Of a stretch of DNA of 64,000 nt, positions 7,484-18,365 are shown piece after piece. A model generated the notes under the pieces. The model saw only the letters and a list, made by a program, of their open reading frames with translations. It ran no database searches and was not told the DNA's origin. Made by a program: the position numbers and the translations under genes. Positions within the stretch are counted from its first letter, which is position 1. The number at the start of each line of letters is the position of its first letter. This DNA is from Halomonas jincaotanensis. GTDB taxonomy: Bacteria; Pseudomonadota; Gammaproteobacteria; Pseudomonadales; Halomonadaceae. The stretch is from contig NZ_JAHCLU010000008.1 of assembly GCF_018448785.1 (NCBI RefSeq), forward strand, positions 1 through 64,000. Reading direction: 5' to 3'.

Positions 7484-8275
7484 CTACTCTTGATCATTAT
7501 AACCAAATTTCACGATAACTCTTCGCATCTTTACAGGATCAACAATCGGCTCTTTAGCATTCGTTTCGTAAGCCTTCCTAAATCTTGAATCCTTAACAAT
7601 TAACCGATGGATTTCCTGAGACATTTCATCTTTTCCCATCGAAAAACTTAGCGGCAAGTTATCGAAAATATCCACAATATATTTCGCAATATCTTGCGAA
7701 GCAAGGACTGGGGTTAGCCAACCACCCGGCGGACGTAGCCGTTCGATTGATGGCTCAATCATGCTGCGCAACATTACCTTTTTCTCTTCTTTTATTTCGT
7801 CCTTTACCCGGCTTGCATTCCGAGACCTTGCCTCAAAGCTCTTGTCACGCACCTCCTTCAGCAAACGCCATGCTGTTGCGTGCTGCTGAGCACAGGAGAG
7901 TGCATCAAGCATTTCTTCACCTGACCTCAAGAGCATACTACGCTGCGAAACTTCAGGGAAATTCGCTCTTATTTTCTGCATGTCATATTCAAAAATAACA
8001 CGGACGAACACAGCCTGCCGCAATGCAATTTCGAAATGCTTTTCAATTTCCTCATCGAGCTTACTCTTTTTATTAACTGGCCGTATGATCACCGACCAAT
8101 CTTCTCTCGGGTTGACCTCTCCGTATGCAATTTTCTTCAAGACGCTGACCACTTTCTCTTCAAAGTCCACCGCATCGAACTCACTCTTCGGTTGTTCGTG
8201 CAAAAGAGAGTCGGCTAGGTCACCGGCTTTATCAAAGATCATCTGCCAAGGGTCTGTTGTAGTCACGTCACTCAT
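7484..8275 (-). CDS. AT-rich protein of unknown function beside the integrase
   Basis: A 263-residue product with no domain I recognise. It is Lys/Glu-rich, mostly helical in pattern, with a charged segment around residues 155-180 (KDEIKEEKK) and no signal peptide or membrane helix. The ATG at 8275 follows AGAGAGG; a 26-codon extension is less likely. The gene is visibly more AT-rich than every neighbour and is transcribed against the DUF3987 gene and away from the integrase. Such lone, compositionally foreign genes next to an integrase are often cargo (defence or regulatory), but nothing here shows which. Confidence 0.65.
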   Translation of the reverse strand: MSDVTTTDPWQMIFDKAGDLADSLLHEQPKSEFDAVDFEEKVVSVLKKIAYGEVNPREDWSVIIRPVNKKSKLDEEIEKHFEIALRQAVFVRVIFEYDMQKIRANFPEVSQRSMLLRSGEEMLDALSCAQQHATAWRLLKEVRDKSFEARSRNASRVKDEIKEEKKVMLRSMIEPSIERLRPPGGWLTPVLASQDIAKYIVDIFDNLPLSFSMGKDEMSQEIHRLIVKDSRFRKAYETNAKEPIVDPVKMRRVIVKFGYNDQE

Positions 8276-8473
8276 GCCTCTCTGCTTAATCCAGTGACTC
8301 TTATATAGCATCCGCTTCTGGCTGCGGCCACCTTGACCCACCCTCAGCCACATCGATGCAACGATGTCAATGGCGGTCCCTAAAATTCCGGATCGATTTA
8401 GGAGCGCTGATTCGCAGGCGACGGCGGGTCACTAAGATTGGGCCATCAAGGATAGCGAATTAGGGAAACTGCA

Positions 8474-8812
8474 ATGGCAGGAGCACTACTACGCCCCGAG
8501 CAGGTCGCCGAAAGATTGGGCATGAGCCTGAGCTGGGTATACAGCAACAAGCACAAAATCGGGTTCGTCCATATTGGCACTTCGGTGCGCTTTGAGCAGA
8601 GCGCAGTTGAGAGGTACGCTGAGAGCTGCAAGCGCGGCCCTCAGCCTGAGGAACGCGACACATGGGAATTACAGTCAGATACAGGGAAAAAAGGATCCGG
8701 TGGGTGGTCACGGAAACTTACGACGGTCAGCGATATCAACGATCGTTTGCGGGGGATCGAGAGGGGGAGCGGCAGGCGCGGGAATACGCAGCGAAGCGCC
8801 AAGCCGAACTGA
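8474..8812 (+). CDS. Excisionase-like helix-turn-helix protein
   Basis: A 112-residue protein whose first 55 residues form a winged helix-turn-helix of the excisionase/MerR type: RPEQVAERLGMSLSWVYSNK, then a GFVHIGTSVRFEQSAVERY wing. Such proteins bend attachment-site DNA to favour excision or act as AlpA-like activators. The C-terminal 50 codons lie entirely within the start of the integrase gene in another frame, so that half is basic and low-complexity and probably not folded. It lies 198 bp from the divergently transcribed 263-residue gene. Confidence 0.75.
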   Translation: MAGALLRPEQVAERLGMSLSWVYSNKHKIGFVHIGTSVRFEQSAVERYAESCKRGPQPEERDTWELQSDTGKKGSGGWSRKLTTVSDINDRLRGIERGSGRRGNTQRSAKPN

Positions 8813-9678
8813 ACGAAGCGGCCTTCCAGGGGGAGGCCATGGGGCGCCAGCCGCGGCGTACCTTCATCGAGGGGCTCGAACGATGGATCGACGAATACGA
8901 CGTGGCCAGCCAGGTGAAGGCCATCCGCCCGGTGACCCACTACATGGGCGACCGGGTACTGCTCGGCATGGACAGCGTCGACAAAGCCCGCGAGATGGCC
9001 CGCGACCTTCGCAAGCAAGGACGTGCGCAGAGCACCATCAACAACCATCTGCAGGTGGTAAAGCGGGTTCTGAACCTAGCCTATCGGGAATGGGAATGGC
9101 TGGATCGCCCCTTGGGCGACAAGATCCGCAAGAAAATGCCGAAGAACGAGCGGCACGTGTACCTGACCATCGAGCAAGTGAGTCAGCTGCTACAAGCCAT
9201 CCCCGATCACTCAATTGTCGAGAAACGGGTGATCGCCCTGGCAGCGCTCACCGGGCTGCGCCAGGGCGAGCTGCTGGCCCTGGATGCGCAGAACGTCCAC
9301 GCTGGTCGCATCCTGCTGCGACCAAATCAGACGAAGAGTGGGAAGGCCCGGGTGGTGCCGGTACCGCAAGACGCCCAGGCTTGGTTGGAGGACCTGCCAT
9401 TCGCCACGACCTATGCCCGACTGCGCAAGGTATGGGAAGACGCTCGCCAGGCCGTAGGGCGGCCCGACCTGCGCTTCCACGATTTGCGTCACAGCTATGC
9501 CAGCATGCTGGCCCAGGCCGGCGAGAGCATGACCACGGTGCGCGATCTGCTGGGGCATTCCAGCTTGATCGTCACCAGCCGCTACTCGCACATGTTCGAT
9601 GCGGGTCTGGACGATATTGGCTCACGCTTGCCGAGCTTGAGCGCGGCCTTCTGCGACCAAACTGCGACCACGCAATAG
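8662..9678 (+). CDS. int: Tyrosine recombinase (integrase)
   Basis: A 338-residue phage-type integrase that would catalyse insertion and excision at the tRNA-Leu 3' end. An Arm-type N-terminal domain spans residues 1-60, a SAM-like core-binding domain about 65-160, and the catalytic domain follows. The catalytic set is complete: R200 in TGLRQGEL, a lysine at 225 or 228, H273-x-x-R276-H277, H299 in GHSS and the nucleophile Y308 in SRYSHM. GAGGAA lies seven bases before the ATG at 8662. The reading frame is intact, so the enzyme may be active. A rho-independent terminator follows at 9702. Confidence 0.95.
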   Translation: MGITVRYREKRIRWVVTETYDGQRYQRSFAGDREGERQAREYAAKRQAELNEAAFQGEAMGRQPRRTFIEGLERWIDEYDVASQVKAIRPVTHYMGDRVLLGMDSVDKAREMARDLRKQGRAQSTINNHLQVVKRVLNLAYREWEWLDRPLGDKIRKKMPKNERHVYLTIEQVSQLLQAIPDHSIVEKRVIALAALTGLRQGELLALDAQNVHAGRILLRPNQTKSGKARVVPVPQDAQAWLEDLPFATTYARLRKVWEDARQAVGRPDLRFHDLRHSYASMLAQAGESMTTVRDLLGHSSLIVTSRYSHMFDAGLDDIGSRLPSLSAAFCDQTATTQ

Positions 9679-9701
9679 AATGAGGGAAGACAGAAACGCA
9701 A

Positions 9702-9727
9702 ACAGCCGCTCGTAAGCGACTGTTTTC
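9702..9727 (+). terminator. Terminator between integrase and tRNA-Leu
   Basis: ACAGCCGCT (9702-9710) pairs with AGCGACTGT (9715-9723) around CGTA with one wobble pair, followed by TTTCT. It lies between convergent transcripts and could serve the tRNA gene as well, although the reverse reading has a weaker U-tract. Confidence 0.8.
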
Positions 9728-9731
9728 TAAG

Positions 9732-9818
9732 TGGTGCCGGCGGTCGGACTCGAACCGACACACTGTCTCCAGCGGCGGATTTTGAATCCGCTGCGTCTAC
9801 CAATTCCGCCACGCCGGC
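9732..9818 (-). tRNA. tRNA-Leu (anticodon CAA)
   Basis: An 87-nt gene on the minus strand with acceptor arms GCCGGCG (5', top 9812-9818) and CGCCGGC, discriminator A and encoded CCA (9732-9735). The anticodon loop is TTCAAAA, so the anticodon is CAA, reading UUG. A long variable arm (CGCTGGAGACAGTGT region) is typical of leucine tRNAs, and the T-loop GGTTCGAGTCC is intact. The 3' half is the likely integration target of the element on its left; the gene stays complete. Confidence 0.97.
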
Positions 9819-9829
9819 AGCGCGAAAGC

Positions 9830-9857
9830 ATTATACGTGGCACGCGTGTCAGGTCAA
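9830..9857 (-). promoter_or_regulatory. Sigma-70 promoter of tRNA-Leu
   Basis: On the minus strand TTGACC (9852-9857) and TATAAT (9830-9835) are separated by 16 bp. The predicted start near 9823 leaves about a 5-nt leader before the mature tRNA. Confidence 0.8.
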
Positions 9858-9964
9858 TCGCTCGGCTGACTTCACCGGCCTGAGACGGTATCCTTGCCCG
9901 CTTTGGCGGCTAAGCCATCCGGCCGCAAACCCGACTTTCTGGACTCAGGGACCGAAACGCCCCC

Positions 9965-11005
9965 ATGCAGCGCGCCGCTTTCCACTTCGACCTCCCCGAC
10001 GAGCTGATCGCCCGATACCCTTCGCAGCAGCGCAGTGACTGCCGCCTGCTGTGCGTCGAGGGTGAACGCGGCGCCATGGCGCATCGCCGCTTCCCCGACC
10101 TGGTCGATCTGCTCGAGCCCGGCGACCTGCTAGTGTTCAACGATACTCGCGTGATCCCGGCCCGGCTGCACGGGCACAAGGCCAGCGGCGGCAAGGTCGA
10201 GATGCTGCTCGAGCGCCCACTGGACGCCCACCGCGGCCTGGTCCACCTGCGCAGCAGCAAGTCGCCGAAGCCCGGCACCGAGATCCGCTTCGAGGGGGAC
10301 GTTCGCGCCGTGGTCGAAGGCCGACGCGACGCACTCTTCGAACTGCGTTTTCTCGGCGAGACGCCGCTGATTGAGCTGCTGGAGCGACACGGCCATATGC
10401 CGCTGCCGCCCTACATCGACCGTGCCGACGAGCTCGCCGACCGCGAGCGCTATCAAACTGTCTATGCCCGCCGAGATGGCGCCGTGGCCGCCCCCACGGC
10501 GGGACTGCATTTCGACGAGCCGCTGCTCGAGGCGCTCGCCGCCAAGGGCGTCAATAGCGCCTTCGTCACGTTGCACGTTGGGGCCGGCACCTTCCAGCCG
10601 ATGCGCGTCGACGACATCCGCGAGCATCAGATGCACAGCGAATGGATCGAGGTCACCGAGGCGGCCTGCGAGCAGGTGCGCGCCACCCAGGCGGCCGGGC
10701 GCCGCGTGGTGGCCATTGGCACGACGAGCGTGCGTTGCCTGGAAAGCGCCTGCCTGATGAGCGACAGCGGTGAAATCGCCCCGCTTCGCGGCGAGACCGA
10801 TATCTTCATCTATCCGGGATATGCATGGCGCTGCGTCGATGCGCTGGTGACCAATTTCCACCTGCCGGAATCGACCCTGATGATGCTGGTGGCGTCCTTC
10901 ATCGGATTCGAGACCACCATGGCGGCCTACCGCGAAGCCGTGACCGAGCGCTACGCCTTCTTCAGCTACGGCGATGCGATGTTTTTAACCCGCCAGCGTT
11001 CCTGA
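9965..11005 (+). CDS. queA: S-adenosylmethionine:tRNA ribosyltransferase-isomerase
   Basis: A 346-residue cytoplasmic enzyme that transfers and isomerises the ribosyl part of S-adenosylmethionine onto preQ1 in tRNA, giving epoxyqueuosine. Family landmarks include [14 protein letters not shown] at the start, [35 protein letters not shown], and [17 protein letters not shown] near the C-terminus. Length is normal. It starts the conserved queA-tgt-yajC-secD-secF cluster and ends 12 bp before tgt, so both queuosine genes are probably co-transcribed. The ATG at 9965 has only a weak upstream ribosome site. Confidence 0.97.
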   Translation: MQRAAFHFDLPDELIARYPSQQRSDCRLLCVEGERGAMAHRRFPDLVDLLEPGDLLVFNDTRVIPARLHGHKASGGKVEMLLERPLDAHRGLVHLRSSKSPKPGTEIRFEGDVRAVVEGRRDALFELRFLGETPLIELLERHGHMPLPPYIDRADELADRERYQTVYARRDGAVAAPTAGLHFDEPLLEALAAKGVNSAFVTLHVGAGTFQPMRVDDIREHQMHSEWIEVTEAACEQVRATQAAGRRVVAIGTTSVRCLESACLMSDSGEIAPLRGETDIFIYPGYAWRCVDALVTNFHLPESTLMMLVASFIGFETTMAAYREAVTERYAFFSYGDAMFLTRQRS

Positions 11006-12154
<1,149 letters not shown>

Positions 12155-12274
12155 TTTCAGGGCCGGTGCCATCCTGGATGGCACTGGCTAGCGTAGACAC
12201 GAACCTCGTTCCTGTCGCGCCAATCTCGGCTCTCTCACGCCACTTTCCGTCAAACCATCAGGAGACTCACCTTC

Positions 12275-12610
12275 ATGCTGGACTTCTTCATCTCACCGGC
12301 CATGGCCCAGGACGCGGGCGCCGCGGGCGGCGGTATCGCCCAGATTGTCATGCTGGTCGGCTTCGTCGCGATTTTCTACTTCCTGCTGTGGCGCCCCCAA
12401 GCCAAGCGCGCCAAGCAGCACAAGCAGCTGATCGCCAGCCTCTCCAAGGGTGACGAGGTTGTCATCGGTGGCGGCATGCTGGGCCGGATCACCAAGGTCT
12501 CCGATGACAGCGACTTCCTGACCATGGAAATTGCCGAGGGCACCGAGATCAGCGTGCAGAAAGCCGCCGTTGCGCAGGTGCTGCCCAAGGGCACCATCAA
12601 GTCCATCTGA
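12275..12610 (+). CDS. yajC: Sec translocon accessory subunit YajC
   Basis: A 111-residue inner-membrane protein with one transmembrane helix (about 19-40, IAQIVMLVGFVAIFYFLLWRP) followed by the cytoplasmic domain with the family pattern KRAKQHKQLIASLSKGDEVV and GGMLGRI. YajC associates with SecD-SecF and YidC in the holo-translocon. A good ribosome site (AGGAGA) lies ahead of the ATG. secD follows after a 125-bp gap containing a 10-bp hairpin. Confidence 0.95.
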   Translation: MLDFFISPAMAQDAGAAGGGIAQIVMLVGFVAIFYFLLWRPQAKRAKQHKQLIASLSKGDEVVIGGGMLGRITKVSDDSDFLTMEIAEGTEISVQKAAVAQVLPKGTIKSI

Positions 12611-12660
12611 CGCCCGCTGACACCGTCGCACGCCCTTCCCGATGGCGCACGACCCCGGAA

Positions 12661-12697
12661 CGAGGCCATCTGCGGATGGCCTCGAGCTATTATTTCC
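12661..12697 (+). terminator. Hairpin between yajC and secD
   Basis: CGAGGCCATC (12661-12670) pairs perfectly with GATGGCCTCG (12675-12684) around TGCG, followed by AGCTATTATTT. The imperfect U-tract suggests partial termination, lowering secDF relative to yajC, or an mRNA-stabilising hairpin. Confidence 0.5.
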
Positions 12698-12735
12698 CTG
12701 CGAGCGCACCACGCTAGCTACGAGGCAGGCCTTGC

Positions 12736-14586
<1,851 letters not shown>

Positions 14587-14595
14587 GAGGTGGTA

Positions 14596-15522
14596 ATGAA
14601 AACCCTCGTGACTCGACAGTTCGACTTCATGGGCAAACGCCGCATCGCCTTCGCGGTATCGGGTCTGATGTTGCTGGTGTCTTTGGCCGCACTGCTGCTA
14701 CAGCAGCTCAACCTCGGCCTGGACTTTACCGGTGGCACCCTGGTCGAAGTGCAATATGCGACAGCACCGAGCCTGGATGCAGTTCGCCAGCTGCTTGAGG
14801 ACGCCGGCTTCCGCGATGTCTCGGTGCAGACCTTCGGCGCCTCCACCGAAGTATTAATTCGCCTGCAGCAGGCCTTCGACCCCGACGTCGGCGAGCAGGT
14901 GGTCCGCATGCTGCGCGACACAGGCGAGCAGGTGGAGCTGGTGCGCGCCGAGTTCGTCGGCGCCCAAGTGGGCGACCAGTTGCGTGATCAGAGTGGCATG
15001 GGCCTGCTGGTGGCCCTGGGCGTGGTGATGCTCTATGTCGCTTTTCGCTTCCAGTACAAGTTCGCTATCGGCGCACTGCTTGCGCTGATCCATGACGTGA
15101 TCATCGTGGTCGGCATCTTCTCGCTGTTCCAGTTAGATTTCGACCTGACGGTGCTGGCGGCCTTGCTGGCGGTGATCGGCTATTCGCTCAACGACACCAT
15201 CGTGGTCTACGACCGCATCCGCGAGACCATCCGCAAGTCACGCATCGACGACATGCCGGCGATCTTCAACGAAGCGATCAACATGACCCTGTCGCGCACC
15301 CTGGCGACGTCCGGCACCACCGTGCTGGTCCTCCTGGCGCTTCTGCTGCTGGGTGGCGACATGATCGAAGGCTTCGCCATCGCCCTGCTCATCGGCGTCG
15401 TGATCGGCACCTTCTCGTCCATCTACGTGGCCTCGGCCCTGCTGTTGACCGTGCATCTGGATCGCGAGGACCTGATTCCTCCAAAGAAGGAAGCGGACGA
15501 CGAGGAAGAACAGCTGCCCTGA
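14596..15522 (+). CDS. secF: Protein translocase subunit SecF
   Basis: A 308-residue partner of SecD with six predicted membrane helices. Family motifs are GKRRIAFAVSGLM at the first helix, LNLGLDFTGGTLVEV, and the RND signature GYSLNDTIVVYDRIRE. The ATG at 14596 is used because AGAGG lies at 14586-14590; a GTG two codons earlier overlaps that site. The C-terminal tail is short, acidic and cytoplasmic (KKEADDEEEQLP). A strong terminator follows and closes the queA-to-secF cluster. Confidence 0.97.
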   Translation: MKTLVTRQFDFMGKRRIAFAVSGLMLLVSLAALLLQQLNLGLDFTGGTLVEVQYATAPSLDAVRQLLEDAGFRDVSVQTFGASTEVLIRLQQAFDPDVGEQVVRMLRDTGEQVELVRAEFVGAQVGDQLRDQSGMGLLVALGVVMLYVAFRFQYKFAIGALLALIHDVIIVVGIFSLFQLDFDLTVLAALLAVIGYSLNDTIVVYDRIRETIRKSRIDDMPAIFNEAINMTLSRTLATSGTTVLVLLALLLLGGDMIEGFAIALLIGVVIGTFSSIYVASALLLTVHLDREDLIPPKKEADDEEEQLP

Positions 15523-15560
15523 GGCCTACCTTGCGCCGCCAGTAGGCGTTACTCATGCGA

Positions 15561-15597
15561 AGACGCCACCCGGCTAACCGGGTGGCGTCTTTGTTTC
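15561..15597 (+). terminator. Rho-independent terminator of the secDF operon
   Basis: A perfect 13-bp stem (AGACGCCACCCGG / CCGGGTGGCGTCT) with a CTAA loop is followed by TTGTTT. The convergent hmp gene ends at 15633. Confidence 0.95.
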
Positions 15598-15632
15598 ATG
15601 CACAACTATATATCAGGCGGCTCTCGCCAGTG

Positions 15633-16832
15633 TCAGGAGGCCTCGCTGAAGCGGATACGCGGTCCGAAGATCTCGTAGTGGAGCTGGTCGTCACCGTAGC
15701 CCATCCGCTTGAGCAGGATGTTCAGGCCTGACATAAAGGCGGTGGGCCCGCAGAAATAGACATCACCACGACCCTCGAAGGGCAACCACTTTTCGAGGAT
15801 GTCCGTGTCCAGGTAGCCGAGATGGTCGGCTCCCTCCCCCTGCTCATAGGCGACATAATACTTGAAGCCCTTCTGCGCACTCAGCGCACGAAGCTCGTCG
15901 TGCATGACATGGTGCGAGCGGTCGCGACAGCAGTGGATAAATACCAGATGCTCGAGTTCCCAGCCTTGCTGTACAGCATTGAGCAGCATACTGACCAGCG
16001 GCGTGATGCCGATCCCCCCGCCGATCAACACCGGCCTCTCGGAACGCTTTTCGACGACAAAATCGCCGGTGGGCGGCCGTAGCCAGATCCTGTCGCCGAC
16101 ACTGGCATCGTGCAGGAAGTTGGAGACCTGGCCGGGGGCCGAGGTGCCGGCGGCCTCCGCCTTGACGGTAATACGATAGTATGGATCCCCCGGGGCACTG
16201 GACAGCGAGTACTGGCGGATCTCGTCAAATTCCGAGGAAGGCGGTTGGGTCTTGACCCCCACGTACTGACCGGGGCGGAAGCCCGCGATCGGCTGGCCAT
16301 CTTCCGGCCGCAGGTAGATGGACTTGATCTCGTCAGTCTCGGGTTCGGCCCTGTCGATGATGAAGGTCCGATCGCCTCGCCAGCCACCGGGCGCGGCCTC
16401 GTTCGCCTGGTAGATCCCCTCCTCGGTCTGGATGAAGATCGCCGCCAGGGCCTCGTAGGCCTCTGCCCACGCCGTAAGCACCGGATCGTCGTCGTGCAAC
16501 TTGAGGTGGTCACGGATCGCTTCCAGCAGGTATTTGCCGACAATGGGGTAGTGTTCCGGGGCTACCTGAAGGCTGGCATGCTTCTGGGCGATGCGCTTGA
16601 CCGCCGGTCCCAAGGCTTCCAGCTGGTCGATATGGCTGGCATAGGCGAAGACCGAATCGGCCAGGGCGCGCGCCTGATCACCCTTCGCCTGGTTGGCCAT
16701 GTTGAAGACGTTCCTGAGCTCGGGGTGATGATGGAATAGCTTTTCGTAGAATAGCCGGGTGATTTTTTCCCCTTCATCCGCGAGTAGCGGGGCGGTGCTC
16801 TTGACCGTATCGATGGTGGACTGGGTCAGCAT
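15633..16832 (-). CDS. hmp: Flavohemoglobin, nitric oxide dioxygenase
   Basis: A 399-residue cytoplasmic enzyme that oxidises nitric oxide to nitrate with O2 and NAD(P)H. The globin domain covers about 1-140, with the proximal histidine in IAQKHASLQV. An FAD-binding domain follows (RQYSLSSAP), then the NAD domain with LIGGGIGITPLVSML and VYFCGPTAFM. The length matches E. coli Hmp (396). It is a single-gene unit on the minus strand. The region just upstream is AT-rich with NsrR-like half-site sequence, so induction by nitric oxide is likely but inferred. Confidence 0.97.
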   Translation of the reverse strand: MLTQSTIDTVKSTAPLLADEGEKITRLFYEKLFHHHPELRNVFNMANQAKGDQARALADSVFAYASHIDQLEALGPAVKRIAQKHASLQVAPEHYPIVGKYLLEAIRDHLKLHDDDPVLTAWAEAYEALAAIFIQTEEGIYQANEAAPGGWRGDRTFIIDRAEPETDEIKSIYLRPEDGQPIAGFRPGQYVGVKTQPPSSEFDEIRQYSLSSAPGDPYYRITVKAEAAGTSAPGQVSNFLHDASVGDRIWLRPPTGDFVVEKRSERPVLIGGGIGITPLVSMLLNAVQQGWELEHLVFIHCCRDRSHHVMHDELRALSAQKGFKYYVAYEQGEGADHLGYLDTDILEKWLPFEGRGDVYFCGPTAFMSGLNILLKRMGYGDDQLHYEIFGPRIRFSEAS

Positions 16833-16858
16833 ACAACCCTCCGGGATGATGTGCGGGT

Positions 16859-16886
16859 TTAAAATGGTATATAAAATGCCTCTTTC
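16859..16886 (-). promoter_or_regulatory. AT-rich element upstream of hmp, possible NsrR site
   Basis: On the minus strand GAGGCATTTTATATACCATT resembles the two GCAT-type half-sites of the NsrR operator, but the spacing is one base off the usual arrangement. It lies 27-54 bp upstream of the hmp start, where a promoter is expected. Treated as a weak candidate only. Confidence 0.3.
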
Positions 16887-16889
16887 AGG

Positions 16890-17142
16890 CTAGTCAAACA
16901 AGAGGCGACCACGCATCGTGCTCGATGGAACGGTCTCACGGGGCCGGTGCAGCCTGTCCCACTGCGCGGCATCGAGGCAATCGTCCCTGCTGTTGGCCGT
17001 GTATCTGGGGCGCGGGAACCCGATTCCACCGAAAAGGGAAGTGGACGATGGAGAAGTTCAGCTAGCCTGGCCACCGCCATGATAGTAGTTGATGTTGATG
17101 TTGAGGACGGGCCCATTAGCGATGATGGGCCCGTCTTTGTTT
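16890..17142 (+). ncRNA. Candidate small RNA or 5' leader ending in a strong terminator
   Basis: The 386-bp gap between hmp and the CNNM gene contains no supported coding frame, yet a clear rho-independent terminator stands at 17106-17142. Something on the + strand must be transcribed into it. The sequence carries at least five GGA trinucleotides (such as AAGGGAAG, GTGGACG, ATGGAG), a feature of CsrA/RsmA-binding RNAs, and a short TTGATG repeat before the terminator. I do not recognise a known family. It could be an independent sRNA or an attenuated leader of the CNNM gene. The 5' end is a guess. Confidence 0.4.
17106..17142 (+). terminator. Strong terminator in the hmp-CNNM gap
   Basis: GACGGGCCCAT (17106-17116) pairs perfectly with ATGGGCCCGTC (17125-17135) around an 8-nt loop, followed by TTTGTTT. 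It lies 77 bp before the next gene. Confidence 0.9.
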
Positions 17143-17218
17143 GCCAGCCTTGAAAGGATCGGTGATGATTCGCCGATAGTCACTACATCCCCAACCCTTC
17201 GCCACCCCCCGAGGCACC

Positions 17219-18238
17219 ATGTTCCTGCTGGCTACCTTTGCCATTTTATCGATCAGCGTATCCTTTGTTTGCTCCCTGCTCGAAGCGGCGCTGCTCTCCC
17301 TGACCCCAAGCTATATCGCCAGGCTGCGCGATACCCGGCCCGCACTGCATACCCGGCTCGCCAAGCTGAAACAGAATATCGACCAGCCACTGGCGGCGAT
17401 CCTCACGCTTAACACCATCGCCCACACCGTGGGGGCAACCGGTGTCGGCGCTCAGGTGACGGTGGTGTTTGGCGAAGCCTGGCTGGGGATTGCCTCGGCG
17501 GTGATGACACTGCTGATCCTGGTGCTTTCCGAGATCATCCCCAAGACCATCGGCGCCAGCTATTGGCGTCAGTTGTCGCCTATGCTCGCGCCGACGCTGG
17601 ATGGCATGGTGTGGATTCTCAAGCCCTTCATCTGGCTCTCCGAGCGAATTACCAACCGTATTGGCAAGGATAACCAGGACACGGACATGCGCGGCGAAAT
17701 CAAGGCACTGGCGCAGATCGGCCTGGAGGAGGAGTCGCTGGACCCCGACGAGACCCGGGTGATCACCAACATCCTCAACCTGCACGATATCCCGGTGAAG
17801 GAGGCGATGACCCCGCGCACCGTCTGCGTGACGGTCAAGCCACAGATGACCGTAGCCGAGTTCGACAAGGCACTCGGGCGCTCGGCGTTCACCCGCTTCC
17901 CGGTGATGGATGGCGGTGAAAACGCCATGGGTTACGTGCACAAGGCCGACACCTACCATGCGGACGATACGGCCGAGCTCAAGTCGATCATGCATCCGGT
18001 GACGTCGGTGAACGCCGAGGATAACGTCGAGCACATCTTCACCTCGATGGTGCTCGAGCGGCAGCATATCTGCGTCGTCTACGACGAACTGGGCACCTGG
18101 GTCGGGATCATCAGCATGGAGGATGTCATCGAAACCATCCTCGGTCAGGACATCGTCGACGAGACCGACAACGTGGCCAACCTTCGCAAGTACGCCAAGC
18201 AGCGCTGGACCAAGGGGCGCCGACACCAGGGCGCCTGA
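17219..18238 (+). CDS. CNNM-domain membrane protein with CBS pair (CorC/HlyC-like)
   Basis: A 339-residue inner-membrane protein. The CNNM domain (about 1-180) has three to four hydrophobic helices and the motifs LLEAALLSLTPSYIARL and VLSEIIPKTIG. A tandem CBS pair (about 190-320) includes AMTPRTVCVT, FTRFPVM and VYDELGTWVGIISMEDVIETILG. Related proteins handle magnesium or cobalt (family knowledge), but substrate is not readable here. It ends shortly after the second CBS and lacks the C-terminal CorC/HlyC transporter-associated domain. A strong hairpin follows. Confidence 0.88.
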   Translation: MFLLATFAILSISVSFVCSLLEAALLSLTPSYIARLRDTRPALHTRLAKLKQNIDQPLAAILTLNTIAHTVGATGVGAQVTVVFGEAWLGIASAVMTLLILVLSEIIPKTIGASYWRQLSPMLAPTLDGMVWILKPFIWLSERITNRIGKDNQDTDMRGEIKALAQIGLEEESLDPDETRVITNILNLHDIPVKEAMTPRTVCVTVKPQMTVAEFDKALGRSAFTRFPVMDGGENAMGYVHKADTYHADDTAELKSIMHPVTSVNAEDNVEHIFTSMVLERQHICVVYDELGTWVGIISMEDVIETILGQDIVDETDNVANLRKYAKQRWTKGRRHQGA

Positions 18239-18275
18239 ATCAGGCCATAACGCAGCACGTAACGTCGCCCCAACC

Positions 18276-18312
18276 AACACCGCCCCCGCAGCATCGCTGC
18301 GGGGGCGGTGTT
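18276..18312. terminator. Bidirectional hairpin between the CNNM gene and suhB
   Basis: A 17-bp perfect stem (18276-18292 with 18296-18312) around ATC lies between convergent genes. The + reading is followed by ATTTCGG. Confidence 0.85.
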
Positions 18313-18365
18313 ATTTCGGCGTCAGACGTCGCGCCGTCTCTACTTGGCAATGCGTCAGAAATGCC

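Larger units (their letters stand above)
1..9731. mobile_element. Right part of a tRNA-Leu-integrated element (genomic island or cryptic prophage)
   Basis: A tyrosine integrase gene ends 53 bp from the 3' end of a tRNA-Leu gene, the standard layout for elements that recombine into a tRNA 3' end. Leftwards lie an excisionase-like gene, DUF3987 and Gp2/YfjJ-like genes, and an ERF-YqaJ-DUF932-RadC cassette, all typical of prophage-like islands and ICEs, with no housekeeping gene among them. The junction at 9732 starts conserved core synteny. I found no second copy of the tRNA 3' end in the window, so the other attachment site must lie left of position 1 and the element is seen only in part. No capsid, portal, tail, relaxase or type IV secretion gene is visible here. 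Confidence 0.8.

Noticed and set aside
16859..16886. A confident NsrR operator for hmp
   Set aside because: The half-sites are off by one base from the known spacing; it is listed only as a low-confidence element.
16947..17153. 68-codon open frame in the hmp-CNNM gap
   Set aside because: It runs through a perfect rho-independent terminator and lacks a ribosome site, so a non-coding transcript is a better explanation.
17246..18280. Long minus-strand open frame of 344 codons opposite the CNNM gene
   Set aside because: It is antisense to a gene with clear domains and is explained by high-GC codon bias; its translation has no family resemblance and no ribosome site.
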